DNA of 7,648 nucleotides, taken from an uncultured Eubacteriales bacterium (GTDB taxonomy: Bacteria; Bacillota; Clostridia; Oscillospirales; Acutalibacteraceae). The position numbers and the translations under genes are program-made. Shown in pieces: positions 1 through 6,484 of this stretch. Numbering within the stretch: position 1 is the stretch's first letter; each line of letters starts with the position of its first letter. The notes under the pieces were generated by a model. That model ran no database searches. It was not told where the DNA came from and saw nothing but the letters and a program-made list of their open reading frames with translations. The stretch spans positions 1-7,648 of the forward strand of contig OMRJ01000115.1 in the NCBI GenBank assembly GCA_900313475.1, read 5' to 3'.

Positions 1-372
1 GACGGATTCTATCACACGGGCGACACGGCGTGGCGCGACGTGGACGGTTATTACTGGTATGTCGGACGTGCAGACGACGTTATTAAATCATCAGGCTACA
101 GAATCGGACCGTTTGAGATCGAAAGCGTTATCATGGAGCTTCCCTATGTTCTCGAATGCGGCGTTTCGGCTGCAACGGACGAGGTTCGCGGTCAGATAGT
201 TAAGGCAAGCATAGTCCTTACAAAAGGTATCGAGCCGACCGAAGATCTCAAAAAAGAAATTCAAAACTACGTTAAAACACACACTGCGCCGTATAAATAT
301 CCGCGGCTTATTGTTTTCCGCGATTCGCTGCCCAAAACCGCAACGGGAAAAATACAGCGCAACAAGCTGTAA
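1..372 (+). CDS. AMP-forming acyl-CoA synthetase, C-terminal fragment (5' end outside window)
   Basis: This is the last 123 codons of an adenylate-forming acyl-CoA ligase; the reading frame is open from base 1, so the gene begins upstream. Such enzymes activate a carboxylic acid to acyl-AMP and then to acyl-CoA in the cytoplasm, using ATP. Visible motifs, numbered from the first codon here, are YHTGD at 4-8 (the conserved TGD motif), GRADDVIKSSGYRIGPFEIE at 22-41 (hinge and start of the mobile C-terminal domain) and PKTATGKIQR at 111-120. K117 in that last motif is the lysine needed for adenylation. The GRADDVI..SGYRIGPFE form is typical of acetyl-/medium-chain acyl-CoA synthetases rather than of peptide synthetase domains. 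The substrate-binding part is missing, so specificity cannot be read; the following genes suggest short branched acids such as isobutyrate or isovalerate (inference). It ends 20 bases before the next gene. Confidence 0.9.
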   Translation, partial: DGFYHTGDTAWRDVDGYYWYVGRADDVIKSSGYRIGPFEIESVIMELPYVLECGVSAATDEVRGQIVKASIVLTKGIEPTEDLKKEIQNYVKTHTAPYKYPRLIVFRDSLPKTATGKIQRNKL

Positions 373-392
373 GAAAAGAGATGTGAAATGAA

Positions 393-1190
393 ATGAAAAT
401 CTGCTGTGCTCAAATGAATATGCGTCTCGGAGATACGGATTATAATTTTAATCATGCCAAAGAGCTTTTTGAAAAAGCAGTAAAAGCCGAACCGGACACA
501 ATCGTTTTTCCCGAAACATGGAATACCGGCTTTTTTCCTCGCGATAATTTATACGGTCTTTGTGACGTCGACGGCAAAAGAACAAAAGAGCTGTTCGGTG
601 CGCTTGCAAAGCTTCACGGTGTAAACACTGTCGCAGGCTCCGTATCAAACATAAAAAAAGGAAAAATATATAACACATCCTATATATTTAACAGACACGG
701 TGAGTGTGTTGCCGAATATGACAAAACACATCTTTTTACACCGATGAACGAGAATGATTTTTACGAAAAAGGCTCGTGTCTTACGTCATTTGAGCTTGAC
801 GGTAAAATGTGCGGCATCATAATTTGCTACGATCTCCGTTTTCCCGAACTGACAAGAACACTGACGGTCAAAAACCGACTTGACTGCCTGTTTGTTGTTT
901 CGCAGTGGCCTGACAAGCGCATTTCACAGCTTGATACGCTTCTTAAGGCTCGTGCGACAGAAAATCAAATGTATGTTATTTGCTGCAATTCCTGCGGCAA
1001 AGCGTATAACACTGTGTTCGGCGGTCATTCTGCAGTATACTCCCCTCTCGGTGAGGCAATCGCATTCGCGGGAGAAAATGAAGAAATTATATCAGCCGAA
1101 TGCGACGAAGGGATTTCGGCTCGGATCGCAAATGAAATAAACGTTTTTCGCGACAGGCGCGAAGAACTTTACGACGTAAAATCAAATTGA
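393..1190 (+). CDS. carbon-nitrogen hydrolase, nitrilase superfamily (Nit2/omega-amidase-like)
   Basis: A 265-residue cytoplasmic amidase. The Glu-Lys-Cys triad of the nitrilase superfamily is complete: E41 in FPETWNTGFF, K111 in EYDKTHLF, and nucleophile C145 in GIIICYDLRFPE. The CYDLRFPE context and the length match the Nit2/YafV/MtnU branch, whose members are omega-amidases hydrolysing 2-oxoglutaramate or 2-oxosuccinamate to the 2-oxo acid and ammonia. These by-products arise when an aminotransferase uses glutamine or asparagine as donor, and an aminotransferase gene follows directly 15 bases downstream, which supports (but does not prove) that role. The ATG at 393 is preferred because the two closer upstream ATGs (381 and 388) run into stops at once; the upstream purine-rich stretch 371-380 is only a weak ribosome binding site. 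It could instead act on another small amide. Confidence 0.88.
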   Translation: MKICCAQMNMRLGDTDYNFNHAKELFEKAVKAEPDTIVFPETWNTGFFPRDNLYGLCDVDGKRTKELFGALAKLHGVNTVAGSVSNIKKGKIYNTSYIFNRHGECVAEYDKTHLFTPMNENDFYEKGSCLTSFELDGKMCGIIICYDLRFPELTRTLTVKNRLDCLFVVSQWPDKRISQLDTLLKARATENQMYVICCNSCGKAYNTVFGGHSAVYSPLGEAIAFAGENEEIISAECDEGISARIANEINVFRDRREELYDVKSN

Positions 1191-1205
1191 AAGAAGGAGC
1201 AAAAG

Positions 1206-2300
1206 ATGGATTACAATTTTCCCGTAACAAGAACACAGCATCCGAAAAAACGTCCGGAGGATGAGACAAAGCTCGGCTTCGCCAAATACTTTACGGATCA
1301 CATGTTCGTGATGGACTATGACGAAGGACTCGGCTGGCACGACGGCAGAGTCGTCCCTCATGAGCCTATCCTTATTGAACCTGCTTCCTGCGTGCTCCAT
1401 TACGCACAAATGATGTTCGAGGGCATGAAGGCATACCGCACACCGTCGGGCGAGATTCAGCTTTTCCGCCCCGACATGAATGCAAAGAGAATGGCTCGCA
1501 CAAATGAAAGAATGTGTATTCCGGAGCTGCCCGAGGAGCTTCTCCTTGCAGGGGTAAAGGCAGTTATAAAAGAGGATATCGACTGGGTTCCGTCTGCTCC
1601 CGGCACAGCACTCTACATCAGACCGTTTATTTTCGGCGATGAAGTATCATTTTCCGTTCTTCCCGCAAAGCATTACAGATTTCTGATAATTTTGAGTCCT
1701 ACAGGGTCATATTACGCGGCAAACGACGGCGGACTTTCAACAACGCGCATCTACGTTCAGGATGAATACATCCGCGCCGCACGCGGCGGTACCGGCTACG
1801 CAAAGGTTGGCGGAAACTACGGCGGCGGCATGAGAGCGTCAAAAGATGCAATGAAATATGACTGCAAAGATGTTTTGTGGCTTGACGCGGCCGAACATAA
1901 ATATGTCGAGGAAATCGGCACTTCGAACGCATTCTTCAAAATAAACGGCGAGGTTATCACAGCGCCGCTGACCTCGGGCACAATTCTTCCCGGTATCACG
2001 CGCGACAGCGTTATTGCGCTTCTCAAAAAGTGGGGCACGCCGATAACCGAGCGCAAACTTTCGATCGATGAGATAATATCGGCAAGTGAAAACGGTACGC
2101 TCGAGGAAATCTTCGCAAGCGGAACGGCGGCAGTCATTTCTCCGATAGGCACTCTGAATTATAAGGGGAAAGACATAAAAGTCGCCGACGGCAAGGTGGG
2201 CGCGACGGCGCAGAAGCTATATGACACGCTCTACGGCATTCAGACGGGTTCGGTCGAGGATTTCATGGGCTGGACTTATCCGCTCGGACTGAAGGCGTAA
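1206..2300 (+). CDS. ilvE: branched-chain amino acid aminotransferase (class IV, PLP-dependent)
   Basis: A 364-residue fold-type IV aminotransferase that transfers the amino group between Val/Leu/Ile and 2-oxoglutarate. The length and motifs fit the longer BCAT group shared by Firmicutes and eukaryotes: MFEGMKAYR at 70-78, LYIRPFIFG at 136-144, the Schiff-base lysine K200 in GTGYAKVGGNYGG, EEIGTSNAFF at 235-244 (conserved Glu and phosphate-contact region), and PLTSGTILPGITRDS at 254-268. No CXXC redox pair of the human type is seen. The start at 1206 has a good AAGGAG site at 1194-1199, six bases upstream. Placed between an acyl-CoA ligase and a 2-oxoacid:ferredoxin oxidoreductase, it supplies or consumes branched-chain 2-oxo acids. 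D-amino acid and ADC-lyase relatives are unlikely, because they are much shorter. Confidence 0.95.
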   Translation: MDYNFPVTRTQHPKKRPEDETKLGFAKYFTDHMFVMDYDEGLGWHDGRVVPHEPILIEPASCVLHYAQMMFEGMKAYRTPSGEIQLFRPDMNAKRMARTNERMCIPELPEELLLAGVKAVIKEDIDWVPSAPGTALYIRPFIFGDEVSFSVLPAKHYRFLIILSPTGSYYAANDGGLSTTRIYVQDEYIRAARGGTGYAKVGGNYGGGMRASKDAMKYDCKDVLWLDAAEHKYVEEIGTSNAFFKINGEVITAPLTSGTILPGITRDSVIALLKKWGTPITERKLSIDEIISASENGTLEEIFASGTAAVISPIGTLNYKGKDIKVADGKVGATAQKLYDTLYGIQTGSVEDFMGWTYPLGLKA

Positions 2301-2312
2301 AGGCAATAAATT

Positions 2313-2963
2313 ATGAAAAGAGTTACACTTTTCAGCGGACACTACGGAAGCGGGAAAACAAATATAGCCGTAAACTACGCGATGAAGCTTAATGCGCTCG
2401 GTCTTCCGACCGCGATAGCCGACCTTGACACCGTAAACCCGTATTTCAGAACAAAGGACAGCGAAACCGTGCTTTCAAAAGCGGGTATACGCGTGATATC
2501 GCTCCCGTTTGCAAATACAAACATAGATCTGCCGTCGCTTTCAAGCGAGGTTTATTCGCTTGTGCAGCAGCACAGAGAATATGCAGTACTTGATATAGGC
2601 GGCGATGACGACGGAGCTTATGCTCTCGGCAGATTCACACCGTTTATTCTCGAAGAAAACAATTATGATCATTTTTTTGTCGTCAATTTTTTCCGTCCTA
2701 TGACACCCGACGCGGAAAGCGCCGCGGAATACATTGCGGACATTGAAAAAGCTTGCGGCATAAAGTTTACAGGCATTGTAAATAACTCAAACCTCGGCGA
2801 AGAAACGACGGCGGCACTAATCAAAAGCACTTTTCGCGAAGCGGACCGTCTTTCCGAATTATCGGACTTGCCCGTCGCAATGACGGCGGCTCGGGAGGAC
2901 ATTGCCGAGGAGTTAAACCGAGCGGACATTTTTTCGCTGAAGCTACAGAAAAAGTATTGGTAA
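2313..2963 (+). CDS. P-loop ATPase of ParA/MinD/CobQ type, role unknown
   Basis: A 216-residue probable soluble NTPase. The Walker A motif GHYGSGKTN sits at 9-17 with K15. A switch-like segment DLDTVNPYFR follows at 37-46, a Walker B-like strand AVLDIGGDDDG at 91-101, and a base-recognition-like VNNSNLG near 156-162. The order and spacing match the SIMIBI class (ParA, MinD, CobQ/CobB, NifH relatives). The signature second lysine of the deviant KGGxxKT Walker A is absent. The only cysteine is C148, so it lacks the paired cysteines of Mrp/Nbp35 Fe-S carriers and of NifH. No transmembrane segment or C-terminal amphipathic MinD-like helix is obvious. It begins 12 bases after ilvE and ends 13 bases before the ferredoxin-like gene, which links it to this oxidoreductase operon; assembly or activation of that enzyme is possible but unproven. 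Confidence 0.8.
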   Translation: MKRVTLFSGHYGSGKTNIAVNYAMKLNALGLPTAIADLDTVNPYFRTKDSETVLSKAGIRVISLPFANTNIDLPSLSSEVYSLVQQHREYAVLDIGGDDDGAYALGRFTPFILEENNYDHFFVVNFFRPMTPDAESAAEYIADIEKACGIKFTGIVNNSNLGEETTAALIKSTFREADRLSELSDLPVAMTAAREDIAEELNRADIFSLKLQKKYW

Positions 2964-2968
2964 AGGAG
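2962..2968 (+). promoter_or_regulatory. ribosome binding site deciding the ferredoxin-subunit start
   Basis: AAAGGAG lies eight bases before the ATG at 2977 but only two bases before an in-frame GTG at 2971. The spacing favours the ATG, giving a protein that begins MAKLTFKTD. Confidence 0.75.
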
Positions 2969-2976
2969 CTGTGAAA

Positions 2977-3183
2977 ATGGCAAAACTAACCTTTAAAACG
3001 GATATCTGCAAAGGGTGCGGACTGTGCGTAAATGCGTGTCCCAAGCACCTTTTGACGATAGCTAAAGACAAAATCAACAAAAAAGGACATTCACCGGCTG
3101 AAATAACGGACGAGACACAGTGCATCGGCTGCGCATTCTGTGCAACAATGTGTCCCGATTGCGTTATAACGGTAGAAAAGTGA
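2977..3183 (+). CDS. 2-oxoacid:ferredoxin oxidoreductase, 2[4Fe-4S] ferredoxin-like (delta) subunit
   Basis: A 68-residue protein made almost entirely of two [4Fe-4S] binding motifs: CKGCGLCVNACP with cysteines 11, 14, 17 and 21, and CIGCAFCATMCP with cysteines 49, 52, 55 and 59. An extra C62 follows the second motif. This is the electron-transfer subunit of four-subunit VOR/KOR/POR enzymes; it carries electrons from the TPP site to external ferredoxin (naming as VorC, VorD or KorD varies between organisms). The subunit's small size and its position directly before the alpha subunit, 10 bases away, are the usual arrangement. An in-frame GTG at 2971 would add two residues, but its ribosome binding site would be too close. 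As a free ferredoxin it would look similar; the neighbours make the subunit role nearly certain. Confidence 0.92.
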   Translation: MAKLTFKTDICKGCGLCVNACPKHLLTIAKDKINKKGHSPAEITDETQCIGCAFCATMCPDCVITVEK

Positions 3184-3187
3184 GGTG
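3182..3187 (+). promoter_or_regulatory. ribosome binding site deciding the alpha-subunit start
   Basis: GAGGTG overlaps the preceding stop codon and lies six bases before the ATG at 3194. The in-frame GTG at 3185 is inside this site and so is an unlikely start. Confidence 0.65.
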
Positions 3188-3193
3188 CAGGCA

Positions 3194-4255
3194 ATGAGTG
3201 AAAAGGTTCTTATGAAAGGAAACGAGGCGATAGCCGAAGCGGCTGTAAGAGCAGGCTGCATGCATTATTTCGGATACCCGATAACGCCTCAAACGGAGCT
3301 TGCCGCTTATATGGCAAAGCGAATGCCGAAAATAGGCGGCACATTTTTGCAGGCAGAAAGCGAAATTGCCGCAATAAACATGGTGTACGGTGTTTCCGCA
3401 TCCGGAAAACGCGTCATGACTTCATCCTCATCTCCCGGAGTGTCGCTTAAGCAGGAGGGCATTTCGTATATAGCAGGCGCCGATCTGCCGGCACTCATAG
3501 TTAACGTTCAGCGAGGAGGTCCGGGGCTCGGAGGAATCCAGCCGTCGCAATCGGACTATTTTCAGGCGACAAAGGGCGGCGGTCACGGAGACTACCACCT
3601 TATTGTTCTCACCCCCGCTTCTGTTCAGGAAATGGCAGATCTCACGTCATTGGCATTCGATTTATCCGATAAATACAGAGTGCCCGCAATGCTTCTTGCC
3701 GACGGCACAATGGGACAAATGATGGAGCCTGTTATTCTGCCCGAACCGCACGAATCGCACATCGACAAGCCGTGGGCTGTAACCGGCACACAAATGAAGC
3801 GCAGGCACAATATCGTAAACTCACTTTATCTTGACCCTGCCGAACTCGAAAAAACCAATATTGAGCGTTTTGAAAGATACAAGCTCATCGAAGAAAACGA
3901 AGCACGGTACGAAAGCTTCATGACAGAAGACGCAGAGATTGTCGTTGTCGCATTCGGTATAGCTGCGCGTGTATCAAAAAACGCAGTCGCAGCGGCGCGA
4001 AAAGAGGGTATAAAGGCAGGACTTATACGTCCGATCACCGTTTGGCCGTTCCCGAAAAAACCGATCTCAGAGCTTGCCGAAAAAGTCAAGGGCTTTATTT
4101 CGGTCGAGCTTTCAATGGGACAAATGATAGAAGATATTAAGCTTGCCGAAAATTGCATCCGCCCCGTTGAGCTTTGCTTCAGAGCGGGCGGCATGATACC
4201 GTCCCCCGAACAGGTACTCGACTCTATCAGAAAAATGCAGGGAGGGAAAAAATAA
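3194..4255 (+). CDS. vorB: 2-oxoacid:ferredoxin oxidoreductase alpha subunit (VorB-like)
   Basis: A 353-residue alpha subunit of the enzyme that oxidatively decarboxylates 2-oxo acids to acyl-CoA and reduces ferredoxin. The N-terminal domain carries GYPITPQTE at 27-35 and an ESE at 55-57 (the family's conserved substrate/TPP-side segment). TSSSSPGVSL at 76-85, NVQRGGPGLGG at 104-114, GDYH at 132-135 and LADGTMGQM at 168-176 follow. The C-terminal domain starts near 248 (EIVVVAFGIAARV) and includes ELSMGQM at 305-311. Length and motifs fit the VorB/KorA group that acts with a separate TPP-binding subunit. Choice of 3-methyl-2-oxobutanoate and other branched substrates over 2-oxoglutarate or pyruvate rests mainly on the adjacent ilvE (inference). 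Its TAA stop overlaps the ATG of the next gene by one base, suggesting translational coupling. Confidence 0.92.
   Translation: MSEKVLMKGNEAIAEAAVRAGCMHYFGYPITPQTELAAYMAKRMPKIGGTFLQAESEIAAINMVYGVSASGKRVMTSSSSPGVSLKQEGISYIAGADLPALIVNVQRGGPGLGGIQPSQSDYFQATKGGGHGDYHLIVLTPASVQEMADLTSLAFDLSDKYRVPAMLLADGTMGQMMEPVILPEPHESHIDKPWAVTGTQMKRRHNIVNSLYLDPAELEKTNIERFERYKLIEENEARYESFMTEDAEIVVVAFGIAARVSKNAVAAARKEGIKAGLIRPITVWPFPKKPISELAEKVKGFISVELSMGQMIEDIKLAENCIRPVELCFRAGGMIPSPEQVLDSIRKMQGGKK
4241..4245 (+). promoter_or_regulatory. ribosome binding site deciding the TPP-subunit start
   Basis: GGAGG inside the end of the alpha-subunit gene lies nine bases before the ATG at 4255, within the TAATG stop/start overlap. 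It supports that start over the longer in-frame opening at 4174, which would overlap the alpha subunit by 82 bases and add 27 residues unlike the family. Confidence 0.75.
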
Positions 4256-5004
4256 TGACAGTATTTGAAAAGCCGAAAAGTCTCACGGATGCCGAACTGC
4301 ACTATTGCCCCGGCTGCACACACGGAATAATTCACCGCCTTGTCGCCGAAGCTATCGACGAACTCGGGATTGAGGGCAGAACGGTCGGTGTCGCACCGGT
4401 CGGCTGTGCCGTTATGGCGTATAACTACTTTACATGCGACATGGTAGAAGCCGCACACGGCAGAGCGCCGGCGGTCGCAACCGGACTTAAACGCTCCATG
4501 CCCGATAACATAATTTTCACTTACCAGGGCGACGGAGATCTCGCGTCGATCGGTATGGCTGAAACGGTACATGCCGCAACGAGAAACGAGAATATAACCG
4601 TAATTTTTGTAAACAACGCCATATACGGCATGACGGGCGGACAGATGGCGCCTACCTCTCTCCCCGGTCAGGTGACGCAGACCTCACCTTACGGCAGAGA
4701 CGTAAAAACAGCAGGCTTTCCTATCAGAGTATGTGAAATGCTCTCTGCTCTTGACGGTCCCGAATATATCGCACGCGTGGCTGTAAACAACGTAAAGAAC
4801 GTTAAAGCCGCAAAAAAGGCGATAGAAAAAGCTTTTAAAAATCAGGTCGAAAACAAAGGCTTTTCTCTCATAGAAGTCGTTTCTTCCTGTCCTACGAACT
4901 GGGGAATGACACCGCAAAAGGCTCTTGACTGGGTCGAAAGCAATATGATCCCCTACTATCCTCTCGGAGTATATAAAGACAGAAGTGCAAAGGAGGGCGA
5001 ATAA
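4255..5004 (+). CDS. 2-oxoacid:ferredoxin oxidoreductase beta subunit, TPP-binding
   Basis: A 249-residue subunit that binds thiamine pyrophosphate and Mg2+ and carries out decarboxylation. CPGCTHG at 18-24 is the usual CPGCGHG motif with Thr in place of the central Gly. GVAPVGCAVMAY at 45-56, AHGRAPAVATGLK at 68-80 (the conserved HGR region), GDGDLASIG at 92-100 and VNNAIYGMTGGQM at 119-131 follow. Together GDGD and the NN segment form the family's TPP/Mg signature. There is no extra ferredoxin domain, in line with the separate delta gene. It is VorA/KorB-like; subunit letters differ among organisms. The length is normal for four-subunit enzymes, in which beta and gamma are separate, unlike the fused form known from some methanogens. 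One base separates it from the gamma gene. Confidence 0.92.
   Translation: MTVFEKPKSLTDAELHYCPGCTHGIIHRLVAEAIDELGIEGRTVGVAPVGCAVMAYNYFTCDMVEAAHGRAPAVATGLKRSMPDNIIFTYQGDGDLASIGMAETVHAATRNENITVIFVNNAIYGMTGGQMAPTSLPGQVTQTSPYGRDVKTAGFPIRVCEMLSALDGPEYIARVAVNNVKNVKAAKKAIEKAFKNQVENKGFSLIEVVSSCPTNWGMTPQKALDWVESNMIPYYPLGVYKDRSAKEGE
4991..4996 (+). promoter_or_regulatory. ribosome binding site deciding the gamma-subunit start
   Basis: A near-perfect AGGAGG within the last codons of the beta gene lies nine bases before the ATG at 5006. A longer in-frame opening at 4985 lies upstream of this site and is therefore rejected. Confidence 0.8.
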
Positions 5005-5005
5005 G

Positions 5006-5536
5006 ATGACAACGAACATTCTTCTTGCCGGCTTCGGCGGTCAGGGCATTTTGTTTGCGGGTAAATTTCTCGCCTACAAAGGACTTACCGAGGGCAGAGA
5101 ACTGAGCTGGCTCCCGTCATACGGACCGGAAATGCGAGGCGGAACGGCAAACTGCAGCGTTATTCTCTCCGATGAACCGATAGGCTCTCCCATTGTTTCG
5201 GCTCCCGATGTTCTCGTTGCGATGAACCTGCCCTCACTCGACAAATATGAGAGTACGGTTGTTTCGGGCGGTTCGATATTTGTGGATTCCACGCTTATTG
5301 AACGCAAAGTAAAAAGAGACGATGTAAAGGTGTTTTACGTTCCGTCCACTTCACTTGCGCAGCAGATAGGCGCACCGACACTGGCAAACATGATAATGGT
5401 CGGCAAGGTAATTAAAGAAACGGGAGCCGTTTCCTACGATAACCTCGAAGCAGCATTGAAAAAGGTTGTATCTGCAAGGCATCAGGATCTTTTCGACATA
5501 AATCTCAAAGCAATAAACACCGGCTACGAACTGTAA
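5006..5536 (+). CDS. 2-oxoacid:ferredoxin oxidoreductase gamma subunit
   Basis: A 176-residue gamma subunit, the domain of 2-oxoacid:ferredoxin oxidoreductases thought to bind CoA and complete the catalytic complex. It opens with the family hallmark AGFGGQGI at 8-15. It continues with PSYGPEMRGGTANCSVILSD at 37-56, which is almost diagnostic for this subunit, and LANMIMVGKVIKETG at 127-140. The length is normal for a separate gamma chain. With the three preceding genes it completes the delta-alpha-beta-gamma set, so the enzyme can be assembled from this operon alone. The stop at 5534-5536 overlaps the A-rich start of the nadE ribosome binding site. Confidence 0.93.
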   Translation: MTTNILLAGFGGQGILFAGKFLAYKGLTEGRELSWLPSYGPEMRGGTANCSVILSDEPIGSPIVSAPDVLVAMNLPSLDKYESTVVSGGSIFVDSTLIERKVKRDDVKVFYVPSTSLAQQIGAPTLANMIMVGKVIKETGAVSYDNLEAALKKVVSARHQDLFDINLKAINTGYEL

Positions 5537-5552
5537 AAGGAGATAACACAGA

Positions 5553-6293
5553 ATGTTTGACATAAAAAAAACAAAAGATGAATGTGTTGAATGGATACGT
5601 GATTTTTTTGAAGAAAACGGCAAAGGCTGCAATGCGGTCGTTGCTGTTTCAGGCGGCAAGGACTCCTCCGTTACGGCTGCACTCTGTGTTGAAGCACTCG
5701 GGAAAGACAGAGTTATCGGGGTGCTTCTTCCGAACGGCGAACAGTTTGATATCGGCTGCTCGCAGCAGCTTGTCGCGCATCTCGGCATCAAAAACTATAC
5801 CGTAAATATTGCCGACGCATATAACGGTATGGTGAATCAGCTTGAAAAGTGTTTTCCTCTCGAAAAACAGACGGTTACAAATCTTCCCGCACGTCTCAGA
5901 ATGGCTGCGGTATACGCAGTAAGCCAAAGTCACAACGGACGCGTCGCCAACACATGCAACCTTTCGGAGGACTGGGTAGGCTACGCAACACGCTACGGTG
6001 ACGGCGCGGGTGATTTCAGTCCGCTCTCCCACCTGACGGTTCAGGAGGTTAAGGCGATAGGTCATTATCTCGGTCTGCCCGAAAATCTTGTCGAAAAAAC
6101 ACCTATCGACGGTCTTTGCGGTAAAACCGACGAAGACAACCTCGGCTTTACTTATGCCGTGCTCGACAGATATATCAGAACAGGCGAGATTGATGACGAA
6201 GAAACAAAGAAAAAAATTGACCGCATGCATGCAGCCAATGTGTTTAAGCTCCTGCCGATGCCTTATTTCGATCCGAAAATTAAACACATATAA
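5553..6293 (+). CDS. nadE: ammonia-dependent NAD+ synthetase
   Basis: A 246-residue enzyme that makes NAD+ from deamido-NAD+, ATP and ammonia, the last step of NAD synthesis. The N-type ATP pyrophosphatase loop SGGKDSS is at 33-39. NLPARLRMAAVYA at 110-122, NTCNLSEDWVGYATRYGD at 133-150, SPLSHLTVQEVKAIG at 156-170 and KTDEDNLGFTY at 191-201 are the further NadE blocks. There is no N-terminal glutaminase domain, so it should use free NH3. The ribosome binding site AAAGGAGAT, just after the gamma-subunit stop, supports the ATG at 5553. It is the last gene before the terminator. It has no direct reaction in common with branched-chain acid metabolism; co-transcription may only reflect shared housekeeping expression. 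Confidence 0.94.
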   Translation: MFDIKKTKDECVEWIRDFFEENGKGCNAVVAVSGGKDSSVTAALCVEALGKDRVIGVLLPNGEQFDIGCSQQLVAHLGIKNYTVNIADAYNGMVNQLEKCFPLEKQTVTNLPARLRMAAVYAVSQSHNGRVANTCNLSEDWVGYATRYGDGAGDFSPLSHLTVQEVKAIGHYLGLPENLVEKTPIDGLCGKTDEDNLGFTYAVLDRYIRTGEIDDEETKKKIDRMHAANVFKLLPMPYFDPKIKHI

Positions 6294-6325
6294 AGACGTT
6301 TCTTAATTTTAACCAAACCGAGAGA

Positions 6326-6365
6326 CAACCGTATGCTTCAAAAAAAACGGCATACGGTTGTTTTT
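6326..6365 (+). terminator. Rho-independent terminator after nadE
   Basis: CAACCGTATGC at 6326-6336 pairs perfectly with GCATACGGTTG at 6350-6360, giving an 11-bp stem with a 13-base, A-rich loop. The run TTTTT at 6361-6365 follows directly. It begins 32 bases after the nadE stop and ends the operon. The upstream side (AGAGA) could pair weakly with the T run, but it is a poor T-tract in the opposite direction, so the signal is mainly one-way. Confidence 0.9.
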
Positions 6366-6484
6366 GACTAAATAAGCATGTTTGTGCTTTTAAAAAATTT
6401 TTATGTGCTATTATTTTGTTTATTACAATTGTATACTGAATGTGTTTTTTTGTCGGGACTTAATCATAAAAAAGAGGAATAATA
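6366..6484 (+). promoter_or_regulatory. AT-rich intergenic region with a candidate -10 box
   Basis: This stretch between the terminator and the next gene is strongly AT-rich and holds no recognised gene. TATACT at 6432-6437 is a good -10 match, 47 bases before the ATG at 6485, but no convincing -35 element lies 16-18 bases upstream. TGTGCT occurs twice (6383-6388 and 6404-6409), starting 21 bases apart, with an A/T tract between the copies. AGAGGA at 6473-6478 is a good ribosome binding site with six-base spacing. A promoter is expected here because a terminator precedes and a new gene follows; its exact position is uncertain. Confidence 0.4.

Noticed and set aside
2313..2963. ATPase as a plasmid or chromosome partitioning ParA
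   Set aside because: There is no ParB-like partner, no repeat sites, the ParA-type second Walker A lysine is absent, and it sits within a metabolic operon.
3826..4572. 248-codon minus-strand open frame across the alpha/beta subunit junction
   Set aside because: It lies opposite two genes with clear motifs, has low-complexity Ser-rich composition and no recognisable domain; it is a codon-usage shadow.
6222..6234. GCATGCATGC palindromic run as an operator
   Set aside because: It is inside the nadE coding sequence (codons for Arg-Met-His-Ala) and has no promoter nearby; codon coincidence.
5649..6287. 212-codon minus-strand open frame opposite nadE
   Set aside because: It is fully covered by an unmistakable nadE and shows no domain; shadow frame.
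393..6293. Split glutamine-dependent NAD synthetase: the nitrilase gene as a separate glutaminase partner of nadE
   Set aside because: The nucleophile context is CYDLRFPE, typical of Nit2/omega-amidases, not the CED..W type of NadE glutaminase domains, and NadE itself is complete as an ammonia-type enzyme.
6364..6394. TTGACT at 6364-6369 as a -35 box for the last gene
   Set aside because: It overlaps the terminator T run, and no good -10 box lies 16-18 bases downstream.
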